Shown: positions 34,482 to 44,278, counted from the first letter of the stretch. The stretch: 64,000 bases of DNA from Bacteroidetes bacterium 43-16 (GCA_001897525.1 MKTB01000003.1:62001-126000), one strand, 5' to 3'. Program-made: numbers and translations. Notes: generated by a model from the sequence alone, not told the origin.

Positions 34482-35507
34482 TTACCCCTTCTTTAAGTCT
34501 GCAATAAATTCATCTACGATCTTTTCTTCTGTTGCCCAGGACATGATCAATCTAAGGGCAGTATGCTGCTCATCTATCTCTTTCCATTCAAAAAAGAGGT
34601 ATTTTTCGGCCAGTTTCTTGATCAGAGTTTTGGGCAGGATGGGAAAGATCTGGTTAGTAGTAGAACCGGTCAGGAAAGTATATCCCAGGGCATTGACGGC
34701 TTCGGTAATTTTCTTAGCCATTTGGTTGGCATGACGAGCCAGGTCAAAGTACAGGTCGTTTTTGAAGAGTTCCAGGAATTGGATCCCTAACACCCTGCCC
34801 TTTGCCAGCAAGGCACCTTTCTGCTTCAATACATAATCAAAGTCGGGGGCGATGCCGGGATTATTGAAGACAATGGCTTCTCCGAGCAATGCCCCGTTTT
34901 TAGTCCCCCCGATGTAAAACACATCGGTAAGACGGGCAATGTCTGCCAGGTCCAGGTCATTATTCACGGCCGTTAAAGCATGGCCCAGTCTTGCCCCGTC
35001 CATAAACAACCAGAGCTTATGGGATTTGCAATAGGCGGAAAGCTCCTGCAATTCTTTTTTACTATAGATCGTACCAATCTCCGTAGCATTGGAAATGTAC
35101 ACCATCTTAGGCTTCACCATATGCGGCCTTAAAGAATAGGCCTGCAAAACTTTTTCGATACCGGCTACATGGAGTTTACCATTTTCCGTTTCGGCGGTGA
35201 TCACGCGATGGCCTAGGGCTTCGATAGCACCGGTTTCATGCACGAAGATATGCCCGCTCTGCGCACTGATAACGGCTTCGTGTAATTGCAGCAATGCCGA
35301 TATGACCAGGAGATTGGTCTGTGTGCCGCCCGTTACAAAATAAATGTCCGCATCAGGATTGCCTGTTTTTTCGCGCAGGATATTTTTTGCCGCAAGGGAA
35401 TATTCATCTTCTCCATAACCTGGTTGTTGGGTGTTATTGGTTAAGATCAATTGCTGCAGGATGGCCGGGTGTGCTCCTTCTGAATAGTCGTTCTTAAAAT
35501 GGTACAT
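34482..35507 (-). CDS. Low-specificity threonine aldolase-like PLP enzyme
   Basis: 341 residues of the beta-eliminating lyase fold (aminotransferase class I). It begins FKNDYSEGAHPAIL, with a PGYGEDEYS substrate-site segment. It has the aldolase-type VTGGTQTNLLVIS, the ETGAIEALGHRVI, MDGARLGHAL and the PLP lysine in YIGGTKNGALLGEA. It cleaves L-threonine or L-allo-threonine to glycine and acetaldehyde in the cytoplasm. The length is normal for the family. It is convergent with the HxlR gene and stands upstream of nothing obvious, so likely its own unit. Confidence 0.9.
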   Translation of the reverse strand: MYHFKNDYSEGAHPAILQQLILTNNTQQPGYGEDEYSLAAKNILREKTGNPDADIYFVTGGTQTNLLVISALLQLHEAVISAQSGHIFVHETGAIEALGHRVITAETENGKLHVAGIEKVLQAYSLRPHMVKPKMVYISNATEIGTIYSKKELQELSAYCKSHKLWLFMDGARLGHALTAVNNDLDLADIARLTDVFYIGGTKNGALLGEAIVFNNPGIAPDFDYVLKQKGALLAKGRVLGIQFLELFKNDLYFDLARHANQMAKKITEAVNALGYTFLTGSTTNQIFPILPKTLIKKLAEKYLFFEWKEIDEQHTALRLIMSWATEEKIVDEFIADLKKG

Positions 35508-35543
35508 AAAATTATGTTTCGCCGGACTGCTACTATTTAATGA

Positions 35544-36089
35544 TCAGGTTGTATTAAGTACTTTCTTTAAATCAGACTTGAGATGGGCTCTTGTAAAAGG
35601 GCTTGGAAAGTCCACTCTTCTTCTTTCCGTAAAAATAGTAAAGAATACTTCATTACCGGATAATAAAAATACCCTTGTCAATTCTTTCGTGTTGCCCAAC
35701 AATCCTCTATCTCCGCAATCTTCAAAAGCTATGATTATACCCTTTGAGTCTTTCCTGATGCTCCAATCTTCTTGCATTGCTAAAGCCAGTATCCTATTTC
35801 TATTGAAGGCTGCTGTATTATTGCTTGGGAGGATACTTAGTCTTTTCTCCCGTAGTTTTAAATAAAGCAGGTAGTTACAAATAAATGCGAATACAATAAA
35901 AGTATAAATGAAAGATTTTTGATTTCTATCGTATGAAGCGTAATAAACAAAATTAACCCCAATAATCAGCCAGAGTGCTACATTCATAAAGATCTGAAAA
36001 AACAGATCAAGCTTATAAGACAGGGATGCCTTAAAGATTAATTTCCGACGTGATAAGGACTGTTTAAAATCAAGGTTAATTATTTTCAT
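35544..36089 (-). CDS. Hypothetical protein with two membrane helices
   Basis: 181 residues. Two hydrophobic helices at about 31-52 and 62-78 lie near the N-terminus, followed by a soluble region with strands and RVFLLSGNEVFFTIFTERRRVDFPSPF, as seen in small YcxB-like membrane proteins; assignment is tentative. Function unknown. It lies 36 bases downstream (minus strand) of a duplicated leader sequence and 36 bases before the threonine aldolase start. Confidence 0.65.
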   Translation of the reverse strand: MKIINLDFKQSLSRRKLIFKASLSYKLDLFFQIFMNVALWLIIGVNFVYYASYDRNQKSFIYTFIVFAFICNYLLYLKLREKRLSILPSNNTAAFNRNRILALAMQEDWSIRKDSKGIIIAFEDCGDRGLLGNTKELTRVFLLSGNEVFFTIFTERRRVDFPSPFTRAHLKSDLKKVLNTT

Positions 36090-36208
36090 AAAGCGCTACA
36101 ACGGTAAATGTTCAGGTTACTGAATATAGTATAAAACCTTATTCTGACCAAATGAAGAACAGGTATTCTAAACAATTCTGTCTGGATTAAAAATGGTGTA
36201 AGATTTTT

Positions 36209-36247
36209 CATATTTACAAGAAGCAATAAATTCCATTTAGGTTTGAA
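36209..36247. repeat. Direct repeat copy 1 (37 of 39 bases identical)
   Basis: This 39-base stretch matches 37712-37750 with two changes. The second copy is the leader and start codon of the WG-repeat gene. This copy, read on the minus strand, also ends in an ATG, but that frame stops after 41 codons and its residues show no signal peptide. Confidence 0.7.
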
Positions 36248-36286
36248 AATGATTAATAAAAGATACTGGCAGCAACCTTTGCCAGT

Positions 36287-37714
36287 TTATTTTAAATCAC
36301 GATATCGCATATTTCTTTTGTACTGCTGATTTTTGGGATTACACTTCAGGGATTCAACCATTTTGTACTTCTCCCCATCAGCCTTATAAAAAGAAAGCCC
36401 GATATTACAGTCACAATCGGGTGAAGTAAGAAGAAAACACACCTCCCACTCTTTCTCTCTTCCATCAGATTCCGTATCTGTAAAATTCACTTCATAGCCA
36501 AGCGACAATAAATAGTTCCTGATTTTAGTAACAGACGTTATCCAGGAAAACGGTATAAAATCTATAAGTGTTTTATGTAAATCGGGAAAGTCAATACTAA
36601 TGCCATTTTTAGCTGCTATAATAGCATTTACCAGTTGCTGATGGGACTTATCTAATGTCATTGCAATAGTTCTTTCTTCCTGCTGAACCTGCTGTAAATA
36701 TTCATTCATTAGCTCCGGGGCAAACAGTATCGTTTTGTAGTATTTAAAAACGGTATCTTTACTCACCTTATCCTGAAGTATGCTACCATCTTTAACATTA
36801 AGATACTGCCAGCTTGAATCCGTCTTTTGTACAACGATTTTTGCACTAGCTGTATCTACTTCCAGGAACAAAATATCCAGGTAGAGCTTATTAAAAGTAA
36901 TGGGTAAAAATGGCTGGTTGCCATAAGTAAGTAAACCAAATTTATTATCCTTCCTTACTAAAAACAGGTCTAATTGGTGTGAAAATTCTATAGCATCATA
37001 CATACAAGGAATTAAAAGTTTTCCCTTTTCATCCAGCACTCCCTTTCTCCCGTTTTTTGTTGCATAAAATACTCCATTGGAATAGGTAATTGAATCGTAG
37101 ATTATAGAAGCTAAGCGCTTATTTTTAGTATCTACAATTCCTAGTTTACCATTTTCTTTCATGATAATGACTTCATACCCCTGCCTGATGCTTACACTAC
37201 CCTCTCCAGGTGCATGATATTCAAAGGGCAGTATTACCTTCTCTTCTTCATTTATAACACCCCATTTTCCCTTTTGCTCCGCAAAAAATAATTCACGGCT
37301 TCCGAATGCCTGTAAAATTTTGTCGTACTTAAATGATACGATAAGCTGATCCTCTTCATCAATGACACCCCATTTATCCCCTTTCCTGGCAATCAGAAGA
37401 TACCTTTGATATGCTTCAAGAAGCCCATCATATTTTAATGGTATGTTTACTTCATTGTCATTCCCTATCAATCCCCATTTACCTTTGTCCATCACCAGGT
37501 TAAAATCACCCTTTAAGCTGATTGAATCATATTTAAACACTACACTACCCGTATCTCTTCCTAATCCAAGCTTCCCATTTTTATTGAAAACAAATAGTGT
37601 ATCATTATTGAACTCCAACGTTTGTTCCATACGAATTTGCGCATAGCTCATTTTAAAAATGAACAGGCATAAAATGATCAGAAGGGAACTGTATTTTGAA
37701 AAGCTATTTCTCAT
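36287..37714 (-). CDS. WG-repeat secreted protein
   Basis: 475 residues from the ATG at 37714, whose frame begins a signal peptide (MRNSFSKYSSLLII to SYAQ). An upstream frame to 37783 adds 23 residues without support. About seven WG-type repeats of roughly 45 residues follow, visible as KGKWGLI, KGDKWGVI, KGKWGVI, NGKLGIV, NGRKGVL, DNKFGLL, each with a following KYD-type strand. They presumably form a beta-propeller. The last 150 residues are unrelated, with Cys in SPDCDCNIG. WG repeats are common in Bacteroidota surface or periplasmic proteins of unknown job. Its 5' leader is duplicated downstream of its own stop. Confidence 0.85.
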   Translation of the reverse strand: MRNSFSKYSSLLIILCLFIFKMSYAQIRMEQTLEFNNDTLFVFNKNGKLGLGRDTGSVVFKYDSISLKGDFNLVMDKGKWGLIGNDNEVNIPLKYDGLLEAYQRYLLIARKGDKWGVIDEEDQLIVSFKYDKILQAFGSRELFFAEQKGKWGVINEEEKVILPFEYHAPGEGSVSIRQGYEVIIMKENGKLGIVDTKNKRLASIIYDSITYSNGVFYATKNGRKGVLDEKGKLLIPCMYDAIEFSHQLDLFLVRKDNKFGLLTYGNQPFLPITFNKLYLDILFLEVDTASAKIVVQKTDSSWQYLNVKDGSILQDKVSKDTVFKYYKTILFAPELMNEYLQQVQQEERTIAMTLDKSHQQLVNAIIAAKNGISIDFPDLHKTLIDFIPFSWITSVTKIRNYLLSLGYEVNFTDTESDGREKEWEVCFLLTSPDCDCNIGLSFYKADGEKYKMVESLKCNPKNQQYKRNMRYRDLK

Positions 37715-37750
37715 ATTTACAAGATGCAATAGATTCCATTTAGGTTTGAA
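37712..37750. repeat. Direct repeat copy 2, leader of the WG-repeat gene
   Basis: Copy of 36209-36247 that covers the WG-repeat gene's start codon and the 36 bases upstream of it. Confidence 0.7.
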
Positions 37751-37761
37751 TGATAAGCAAA

Positions 37762-37789
37762 AAAGACGTAAGCCCCGGCTCACGTCTTT
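37762..37789 (-). terminator. Terminator of the nuo operon
   Basis: Stem AAAGACGT and AGCC paired with GGCT and ACGTCTTT (37762-37789, loop of two). On the minus strand it is followed by TTTTTT. It lies 65 bases past the nuoN stop at 37854 and before the WG-repeat gene, matching the end of the operon. Confidence 0.8.
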
Positions 37790-37853
37790 ATAATATTCTT
37801 AGAGAATCATACAATCATCTATGAATTTGCAAATTTCATCAATCTGCAAATTA

Positions 37854-39251
37854 TTAAATCCAGGATAATAACATCTCAGGAGCCACGCCTAAAACAATAA
37901 TGGCACAAACTACGATCGCCAGGAGGGCTTTATCAAAAGGAGTGACGGCAGTATTGAGTTCCGGTTCTCCTTTCTTGAAATACATGGCAATAATGACTTT
38001 GAAATAATAGTAAACGCTCACAGCGGCCATCACCAGGGCAAATACAACCAGCCAGAAGGTATTGTCCTGCCTGATCGCAGAAGCCAGCACATACCACTTC
38101 GCGAAGAAGCCCGCAGTAAGCGGAATACCTGCCAATGACATCATACACACGGCTGCTACTACGGCAAGGAAAGGTTCTTTCTTAGCCAGGCCATTAAAGC
38201 CATCGTAAGTATAGTCTTTCAGCTTAACGAGTACTGCAAAGATGCCTAAGGTAGCCAGGGTATAGGCTACGGCATACAGTACCATACCTTTCATGCCCAT
38301 CACATCACTGCCGATCACGACAAACATCATGAAACCTGCCTGTGCGATGGAAGAATAGGCCAGCATACGTTTTACGCTCTGCTGGTAGACGGCGGTAATA
38401 TTACCGATCAATAAGGTCAATGCGGTGATCACGCCCAGCACCATCACTTTCCAGTAGGCATCCATATTGGCGAAACCTTCCATAAACAGGCGCATAAAGG
38501 CCAGGAATATAGAAACTTTCACGATAGAAGCCATAAAGGCGGTAAAAGGGGTTGGTGAACCGTCGTACACATCGGGAGTCCAGAAATGCATCGGTGCCGC
38601 ACTCACTTTAAAGCCTACGGCTACAAGCATAAATAAGATACCCATCACACCCATTACAGAAAGAGTGCCGGTCTTGTAAAAATTAAACCCGTTCAATTCA
38701 AATGTGCCCATAGCGCCATACAGCAATACGATACCCATCAGTAAGAAACCGGTGGAGAATGCTCCCATCAGGAAATATTTCAGAGAGGCTTCACTGCTCT
38801 TAAGGTTATGTTTATCTGACCCGGCCAGTACATATTGCGGAATGGACATGATCTCTATCCCCAGGAAAAGGATCAACAGGTTGTTATAGGAAGACACCAG
38901 GAAGATACCGCATAAGATAAAGAAGTGCAGGGCATAGTACTCTCCCACATGCTTGCCCACGGCTTCGATACTTTTCCGGAACAAGAGTACATATAAAAGT
39001 GAAGCACTTGTAATGAGTACATTAAACCATAAAGCATAATTGTCTACCCGCAACATTTTTTGGAAGAGATAAGGATCAGCATCAGAGCTTTTCAGCAGGT
39101 GGGTATAGTCCACCAGCTCCCAGATATTAAGGCCGACAAGTCCGAGCATCAGGATGCCTGCAAAATTGCTCAGGCTTCTTTTTTCCTTTGCATACAATGA
39201 TGCGAACATCATCAAAATGGCAAATACTGCGGTTGCTATTAATGGTTTCAT
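37854..39251 (-). CDS. nuoN: NADH-quinone oxidoreductase subunit N
   Basis: 465 residues of antiporter-like subunit N. About 14 membrane helices are predicted. The signature block ASLKYFLMGAFSTGFLLMG near residue 155, then HFWTPDVYDGSPTPFTAFMAS near 222 with the lysine-rich proton path (KVSAAPMHFW), and KRMLAYSSIAQAGFMM near 295. It pumps protons in the membrane arm of complex I. Last gene of the operon, with a terminator 65 bases on. Confidence 0.95.
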   Translation of the reverse strand: MKPLIATAVFAILMMFASLYAKEKRSLSNFAGILMLGLVGLNIWELVDYTHLLKSSDADPYLFQKMLRVDNYALWFNVLITSASLLYVLLFRKSIEAVGKHVGEYYALHFFILCGIFLVSSYNNLLILFLGIEIMSIPQYVLAGSDKHNLKSSEASLKYFLMGAFSTGFLLMGIVLLYGAMGTFELNGFNFYKTGTLSVMGVMGILFMLVAVGFKVSAAPMHFWTPDVYDGSPTPFTAFMASIVKVSIFLAFMRLFMEGFANMDAYWKVMVLGVITALTLLIGNITAVYQQSVKRMLAYSSIAQAGFMMFVVIGSDVMGMKGMVLYAVAYTLATLGIFAVLVKLKDYTYDGFNGLAKKEPFLAVVAAVCMMSLAGIPLTAGFFAKWYVLASAIRQDNTFWLVVFALVMAAVSVYYYFKVIIAMYFKKGEPELNTAVTPFDKALLAIVVCAIIVLGVAPEMLLSWI

Positions 39252-39347
39252 TTATATTATTATCTTTTTGCCGGTCTGAAAAGACGCTGGCGATTTATGC
39301 TAATTTTATTTTCTTCAATTTTTACTGCTTCAAGAATGAAGTAAAAA

Positions 39348-40766
39348 TTATGATAACAGGTCCAGTACCATATTAGGGTACACTCCCAATACCACGATCA
39401 CAATAATGATCAGGTACAGGCTCAATTGTTCATTCCCGCTCAGGTCGGCTACGGCAAGTTCTTTTTTATCTCCGTAAGCCACATTTTGCACCATGTTCAA
39501 CATATAGATGGCACCTAATATAATACCCAGCCCGGCAATAGCCATATACCAGATCTTATACTCATAAGTGGAATTGAAGATGCCCAGGAATAATAAAAAC
39601 TCTCCTACAAACCCATTGGTCAGGGGTAAGGATATAGAAGCAAAGGTGATGATCACCAGTGCTATTGCAGCCTTCGGCGCATGAGTAGCCATGCCGCCCA
39701 GTTCAGACATATTACGGGTCTGGTAACGGTTTTCAATAATATCTACCAGTAGCCAGAGGCCGGTGATGATAATACCGTGGTTAAACATCTGCAAGTACAG
39801 GCCTTCTGTAGCAAATGTATTTTGCGAGAAAGCCCCCATGATCATCAGGCCAACGTGGGCCAGTGAGGAGTAAGCGATCAGCCGCTTGATATCTTTTTGA
39901 GCGATTGCTAACAGGGATCCGTAAATAATACCGATAAGCGCCAGCACCATGATGGTCACATAAAATATTTTATCTACATCCGGGAATATAGGGATCAGCC
40001 ATTTGATAACGGCATATAGGCCCATCTTCACCATCAAAGCACTCATCACTACCGTTACCGGGGTGAAGCTTTGCTCGTAGGCGGATGCCTGCCAGGAGTG
40101 CAGCGGGAAGATCGGCATCTTGATACCGAAAGCAATAAAGAATAAGGTAAATAATACGCCTTGTATTTCTGCCGGCAGTTGTGCACCGGTAGTAGCAATA
40201 CTACCATAGGCAAATGAATAATCGGGGGTACTGATATACAGGTAGATCAAACCGGCTAACATGAGTAAGCTACCCAGGAAAGTATAGATGAAGAACTTCA
40301 TGGATGCTTTGATGCGGTCTTTACCACCCCATTGCCCGGCGAGGAAATAAACCGGGATCAATGCCAGCTCCCAGAAAAAGTAGAACAGCAAAAGGTCATT
40401 GGCCAAAAACACGCCCATAAGACCTGAAGCTGCAAGTCCCATCAATGCAAAAAAGCGCGGACTATGCTCAATATCTTTATTCCATTGGGCGATGTAGACC
40501 AGTACAAATGCCATTGCGGTAAGCAGGGTCATGAGTAAGGTACCGGCAGTTGCCTCCAGGCTGAAGTTAGCCCCCAGTGCAGGCAGCCATTGTACATCTA
40601 CTTTAAGCGCGCCAGCTTCTTTAATGCCGCAAAAGGCTAATGAAGCCACTATTAAAGTTACCAATGCCCCGAAGATGGACCATGACTTAACGACCTTAGG
40701 ATCTTTCAGGAAGAAACTGACCAATCCGGTAAGCAGCGGTATAATTAAAAGTAAAATTAACAACAT
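39348..40766 (-). CDS. nuoM: NADH-quinone oxidoreductase subunit M
   Basis: 472 residues, antiporter-like subunit M. Recognisable are FFALMGLAASGLMGVFL, the WELALIPVYFL glutamate (central proton channel), KFFIYTFLGSLLMLAGL, and KDIKRLIAYSSLAHVGLMIMGAF. Length is near the family norm. It follows nuoL by 44 bases and precedes nuoN by 96 bases. Part of the proton-translocating membrane arm. Confidence 0.95.
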   Translation of the reverse strand: MLLILLLIIPLLTGLVSFFLKDPKVVKSWSIFGALVTLIVASLAFCGIKEAGALKVDVQWLPALGANFSLEATAGTLLMTLLTAMAFVLVYIAQWNKDIEHSPRFFALMGLAASGLMGVFLANDLLLFYFFWELALIPVYFLAGQWGGKDRIKASMKFFIYTFLGSLLMLAGLIYLYISTPDYSFAYGSIATTGAQLPAEIQGVLFTLFFIAFGIKMPIFPLHSWQASAYEQSFTPVTVVMSALMVKMGLYAVIKWLIPIFPDVDKIFYVTIMVLALIGIIYGSLLAIAQKDIKRLIAYSSLAHVGLMIMGAFSQNTFATEGLYLQMFNHGIIITGLWLLVDIIENRYQTRNMSELGGMATHAPKAAIALVIITFASISLPLTNGFVGEFLLFLGIFNSTYEYKIWYMAIAGLGIILGAIYMLNMVQNVAYGDKKELAVADLSGNEQLSLYLIIIVIVVLGVYPNMVLDLLS

Positions 40767-40810
40767 CGTTTAAATTAAATATTTCGATTATTCTCGGGTT
40801 TCAATTAAAA

Positions 40811-42724
40811 TTATAAAGTGATCAGGGCTATGCCGACTGCAAAAAGGACAACAATACCGATCACCATGGCAAACAAATATACACCTACCTGTCCGCTTTG
40901 CAGGGTACGTAAACGACCGGCACTCCAGTTCACAAACTGGCCTACCCCGTTCACGGCACCATCAATCACTTTGGTCTCCATTATATTAATCAGGAAAGCG
41001 GATAGTTTATACAAAGGTTTTACGATAATGGCATTGTATAATTCATCAATATACCATTTATTTTCCAGCACCTTGGCAAAGCCCGTAGCTTCCGGATACA
41101 CTTCTTTCCTGGTAGCGGACTTCGCTACAAAGATCATAATGATCGCTAATGCCGAAGCTACACCCATTAAGATCCATTCCATACTGGCTTCTAAATGCGC
41201 CGGTTCAAAGTTCTTCACTACAGGAGCCAGGTATTCGCCCAGCAAATGATGATGGGACATTACATGCGGTAAACCGATCAGACCACCAACCACTGAAAGA
41301 ATAGCCAAGATAATTAATGGCAAGGTCATTGCCATCGGGCTTTCGTGTACATGGTGCTTCTGCTCTTCGGTGCCTCTGAAGTTGCCGGAGAAGGTCATGA
41401 AGAAAGCTCTGAACATATAGAAAGCGGTCATCATAGCGCCTAATAAAGCGAAGGCATACATAACCGGGCTTTTTGCAAAAACGGTAGCCAGTATTTCATC
41501 TTTGGAGAAGAAACCGGAGAAGCCGGGGAATCCTGCGATCGCCAGGCAACCGATCAGGAAGGTAATTTTGGTGATGGGCATAGACTTGCCCAGTCCACCC
41601 ATCTTGCGCATATCCTGCTCTCCGCTCATGGCATGGATCACAGAGCCGGAACCCAGGAACAATAATGCTTTGAAGAAGGCATGGGTCATCACATGGAACA
41701 AGCTGCCCACATAGGCACCTACCCCTAAGGCCAGGAACATATAGCCTAATTGGCTTACGGTGGAATAGGCCAGTACTTTTTTAATATCGTTTTGTTTTAA
41801 GGCAATAGAAGCAGAGATCAATAAAGTAGCCAGACCTATAATGGCAATCAGTTGCTGCACGGCCGGGGCCAGGTCAAATAAAGCACTGCTGCGCGCGATC
41901 ATATAAATACCGGCAGTAACCATGGTAGCAGCGTGGATCAAAGCGGATACGGGAGTAGGACCGGCCATCGCATCGGGTAACCAGGTATATAAAGGGATCT
42001 GGGCCGATTTACCGGTAGCTCCTATGAAGAAACATAAAGCTATGGCACAGGTAAGGCCTTCGTTAATAGTATGTCCGCTGGCAGATAAACTGCCAATACC
42101 GCCGGATAATTGCGGGAAGAATTGTGCATAGGATAAGGTACCGAAGTTTACCGCCACCAGCATCATACCAATGAGGAAACCCAGGTCTCCAATACGGTTC
42201 ATGATAAAGGCTTTCTTGGAAGCATTGGTATAGTCCCTGTTCTTAAACCAGAAACCGATCAATAAATAAGAAGCCAGACCTACACCTTCCCAACCGATGA
42301 ACATGATCACATAGTTGGCACCCAATACCAGCAGCAACATACTGAACACAAAGAGGTTCAGGTAGGCAAAGTATTTGGTATAGCCTGCATCATCATGCAT
42401 ATAAGAGGTAGAATAGACATGGATCAGGAAACCGATACCGGTAATGATCAGCAGGAACATGGCCGACAGTTCATCTACCAGGAAAGCAAAGGGAATATTA
42501 AACTCACCTACACTGATGAAATTGAAAACTTGTACAATGCCCCCATCAGGTACGGTCCCGTTTTTCACTTCAAAGAAAATACCTAAAGCCACCGCGAAGG
42601 AAGCCAGGATAGTACCACTACCTATAATTCCGGCCAGGGTCCTGGGCATAGACTTATAGAACAAGCCATTCAAGAGAAAGCCTATCAGCGGAAATAAAGG
42701 GATTAAGTATACTAATTGTGTCAT
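40811..42724 (-). CDS. nuoL: NADH-quinone oxidoreductase subunit L
   Basis: 637 residues, the largest antiporter-like subunit. GVGLASYLLIGFWF near 147, TPVSALIHAATMVTAGIYM near 255, KKVLAYSTVSQLGYMFLALG near 315, and the C-terminal amphipathic region with a final helix are all in place; the lateral helix that connects the other subunits is at the end (FAMVIGIVVLFAVGIAL). It is the distal proton pump of complex I. An 82-base AT-rich linker separates it from nuoK. Confidence 0.95.
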   Translation of the reverse strand: MTQLVYLIPLFPLIGFLLNGLFYKSMPRTLAGIIGSGTILASFAVALGIFFEVKNGTVPDGGIVQVFNFISVGEFNIPFAFLVDELSAMFLLIITGIGFLIHVYSTSYMHDDAGYTKYFAYLNLFVFSMLLLVLGANYVIMFIGWEGVGLASYLLIGFWFKNRDYTNASKKAFIMNRIGDLGFLIGMMLVAVNFGTLSYAQFFPQLSGGIGSLSASGHTINEGLTCAIALCFFIGATGKSAQIPLYTWLPDAMAGPTPVSALIHAATMVTAGIYMIARSSALFDLAPAVQQLIAIIGLATLLISASIALKQNDIKKVLAYSTVSQLGYMFLALGVGAYVGSLFHVMTHAFFKALLFLGSGSVIHAMSGEQDMRKMGGLGKSMPITKITFLIGCLAIAGFPGFSGFFSKDEILATVFAKSPVMYAFALLGAMMTAFYMFRAFFMTFSGNFRGTEEQKHHVHESPMAMTLPLIILAILSVVGGLIGLPHVMSHHHLLGEYLAPVVKNFEPAHLEASMEWILMGVASALAIIMIFVAKSATRKEVYPEATGFAKVLENKWYIDELYNAIIVKPLYKLSAFLINIMETKVIDGAVNGVGQFVNWSAGRLRTLQSGQVGVYLFAMVIGIVVLFAVGIALITL

Positions 42725-42806
42725 AATTTCTTAGTCAAAATTTAAAAATCAAAAGTCAGAAAATTAGAAATTTTTCAATGTTGACTTTTTACTTTTGAAT
42801 TGTTTA

Positions 42807-43106
42807 TTAATTTTTCAGGCGGTTCAATACATTAATGTCCACGGAATTGATCTTACGGAACACCATAACGATGATCGCCAACCCAATGGCCACCTCTGCA
42901 GCTGCTACTACCATACTAAAGAATACGAATACCTGCGCTCCGGAATCTCCATGTACTTTCGAAAAAGCCACCATCAGTAGATTCACGGCATTCAGCATCA
43001 GCTCTATGCACATAAATATAATGATCGCATTGCGGCGCATCAATACGCCCATTACGCCAATGGCGAACAATGTAAAGCTTAAAAACAAATAATATTCTAT
43101 TGGCAC
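42807..43106 (-). CDS. nuoK: NADH-quinone oxidoreductase subunit K
   Basis: 99 residues with three membrane helices. The glutamates that are essential for proton transfer are present: [12 protein letters not shown] in helix 2 and [11 protein letters not shown] in helix 3. The length matches the family. It lies 103 bases after nuoJ, the longest linker within the nuoJ-N part, and that linker holds a hairpin. Confidence 0.95.
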   Translation of the reverse strand: MPIEYYLFLSFTLFAIGVMGVLMRRNAIIIFMCIELMLNAVNLLMVAFSKVHGDSGAQVFVFFSMVVAAAEVAIGLAIIVMVFRKINSVDINVLNRLKN

Positions 43107-43177
43107 TTGATAATTATTATTGGTTAATGATTAATTGTTAATTCCAATATTTGATAGGCTCATTTTTCCTCAGATCC

Positions 43178-43200
43178 AATAAGGTTTTAAGAACCTTATT
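43178..43200. other. Hairpin in the nuoJ-nuoK linker
   Basis: AATAAGGTT and AACCTTATT form a 9-bp stem with a 5-base loop. A T7 run follows only on the plus strand, so on the nuo transcript it is not a classic terminator; it could slow or process the RNA between nuoJ and nuoK. Confidence 0.4.
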
Positions 43201-43209
43201 GTTTTTTTC

Positions 43210-43740
43210 TTATTTACTTTCTGTAGGTACTTCTTCTTTAGAAGTCTCTTTACGTGCGATCACCATAGTACCCACCATAGCTGCTAAGAACAGCACGGAG
43301 CTTAACTCAAAAGGTAATACGTAATCTGTGTATAAAGTTTTACCTAATACTTCGATTAAGCCGATCTCTCCTGCTTCAGTCACCGGTACTTCGGTCAGTT
43401 CTGCAGTGCGTAAGGCAGCTAATATCAACAATAATAAGGAACCGGCACTGATCAGCGCTGCAAAATGGATCAGCCTGCTTTTTTGCGGTTCTGTATCTGT
43501 ATTCAGGTTCATCAGCATGATGACAAATAAGAACAGTACCATAATGGCCCCGGCATATACAATGATATTGACCACAGCCAGGAATTGTGCATTCATGAGG
43601 ATATAGTGCCCGCTGATCGCAAAGAAGGTCGCGATGAGGCATAGTACGCTGTTGACCGGGTTACGGCTCAGCACCACAAAGATGGCGGCTACTATGGCCC
43701 AGAGACTTAATATCCAAAACAGTATTTCGTGTAAAGTCAT
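43210..43740 (-). CDS. nuoJ: NADH-quinone oxidoreductase subunit J
   Basis: 176 residues with five membrane helices, ending in a charged tail. The family block VLCLIATFFAISGHYILMNAQFLAVVNIIVYAGAIMVLFLFV, in pieces, is intact around residues 32-72; this helix carries the pi-bulge that moves with the quinone site. Its start lies 7 bases after the stop of nuoI. Confidence 0.93.
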   Translation of the reverse strand: MTLHEILFWILSLWAIVAAIFVVLSRNPVNSVLCLIATFFAISGHYILMNAQFLAVVNIIVYAGAIMVLFLFVIMLMNLNTDTEPQKSRLIHFAALISAGSLLLLILAALRTAELTEVPVTEAGEIGLIEVLGKTLYTDYVLPFELSSVLFLAAMVGTMVIARKETSKEEVPTESK

Positions 43741-43747
43741 TGCTTGT

Positions 43748-44278
43748 TTATGCTTTTTGTAATTTTAGTCTTTTAGCTTTTACCTGCTCATCCGTGATCA
43801 GCATATCCTCTTTCTTGTAAACAAAGTAATCTCTTCTGTAATTGGCCGGCATTACTGTTTCTGAAAGGTAAACAGCATCTTTAGGGCAGGCTTCTTCACA
43901 ATTGCCACAGAAAATACAGCGCAACATATTGATCTCATATTTTGCGGCATACTTTTCTTCCCGGTACAAATGCTCTTCTCCCGGCAGGCGCTCAGCAGCT
44001 TCCATAGTAATGGCCTCTGCAGGGCACGCCAGAGCACATAAGCCGCAGGCAGTACATTTCTCTCTTCCTGCTTCATCCCGGTTCAGTACATGTAAGCCTC
44101 TGAAGACGGGGCTGAACGGACGTGTTTCTTCCGGGTACCTGATGGTGGCCGGCTTCTTGAACATATGGCTCAAAGTGATCCTCAGCCCTTTTAATATCCC
44201 GGGAATGTATATCTTCTCGGAGAAGGTCATCGGGCTACGGTCAACCGCCACTGATCTGTTCGTTAAATTCATATTCAA
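43748..44278 (-). CDS. nuoI: NADH-quinone oxidoreductase subunit I
   Basis: 176 residues, a ferredoxin-like peripheral subunit with two 4Fe-4S clusters: CTACGLCALACPAEAI and CIFCGNCEEACPKDAV, each with CxxCxxCxxxCP. It transfers electrons (N6a/N6b) towards the quinone. The 45-residue N-terminal part (GLRITLSHMFKKPATIRYPE) is the amphipathic segment that binds the membrane arm. It follows nuoH by 22 bases. Confidence 0.95.
   Translation of the reverse strand: MNMNLTNRSVAVDRSPMTFSEKIYIPGILKGLRITLSHMFKKPATIRYPEETRPFSPVFRGLHVLNRDEAGREKCTACGLCALACPAEAITMEAAERLPGEEHLYREEKYAAKYEINMLRCIFCGNCEEACPKDAVYLSETVMPANYRRDYFVYKKEDMLITDEQVKAKRLKLQKA

Noticed and set aside
36090-36211. 41-codon frame starting in the duplicated leader and ending by ATGA overlap
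   Set aside because: No signal peptide or WG repeat; treated as a duplicated leader remnant, not a gene.
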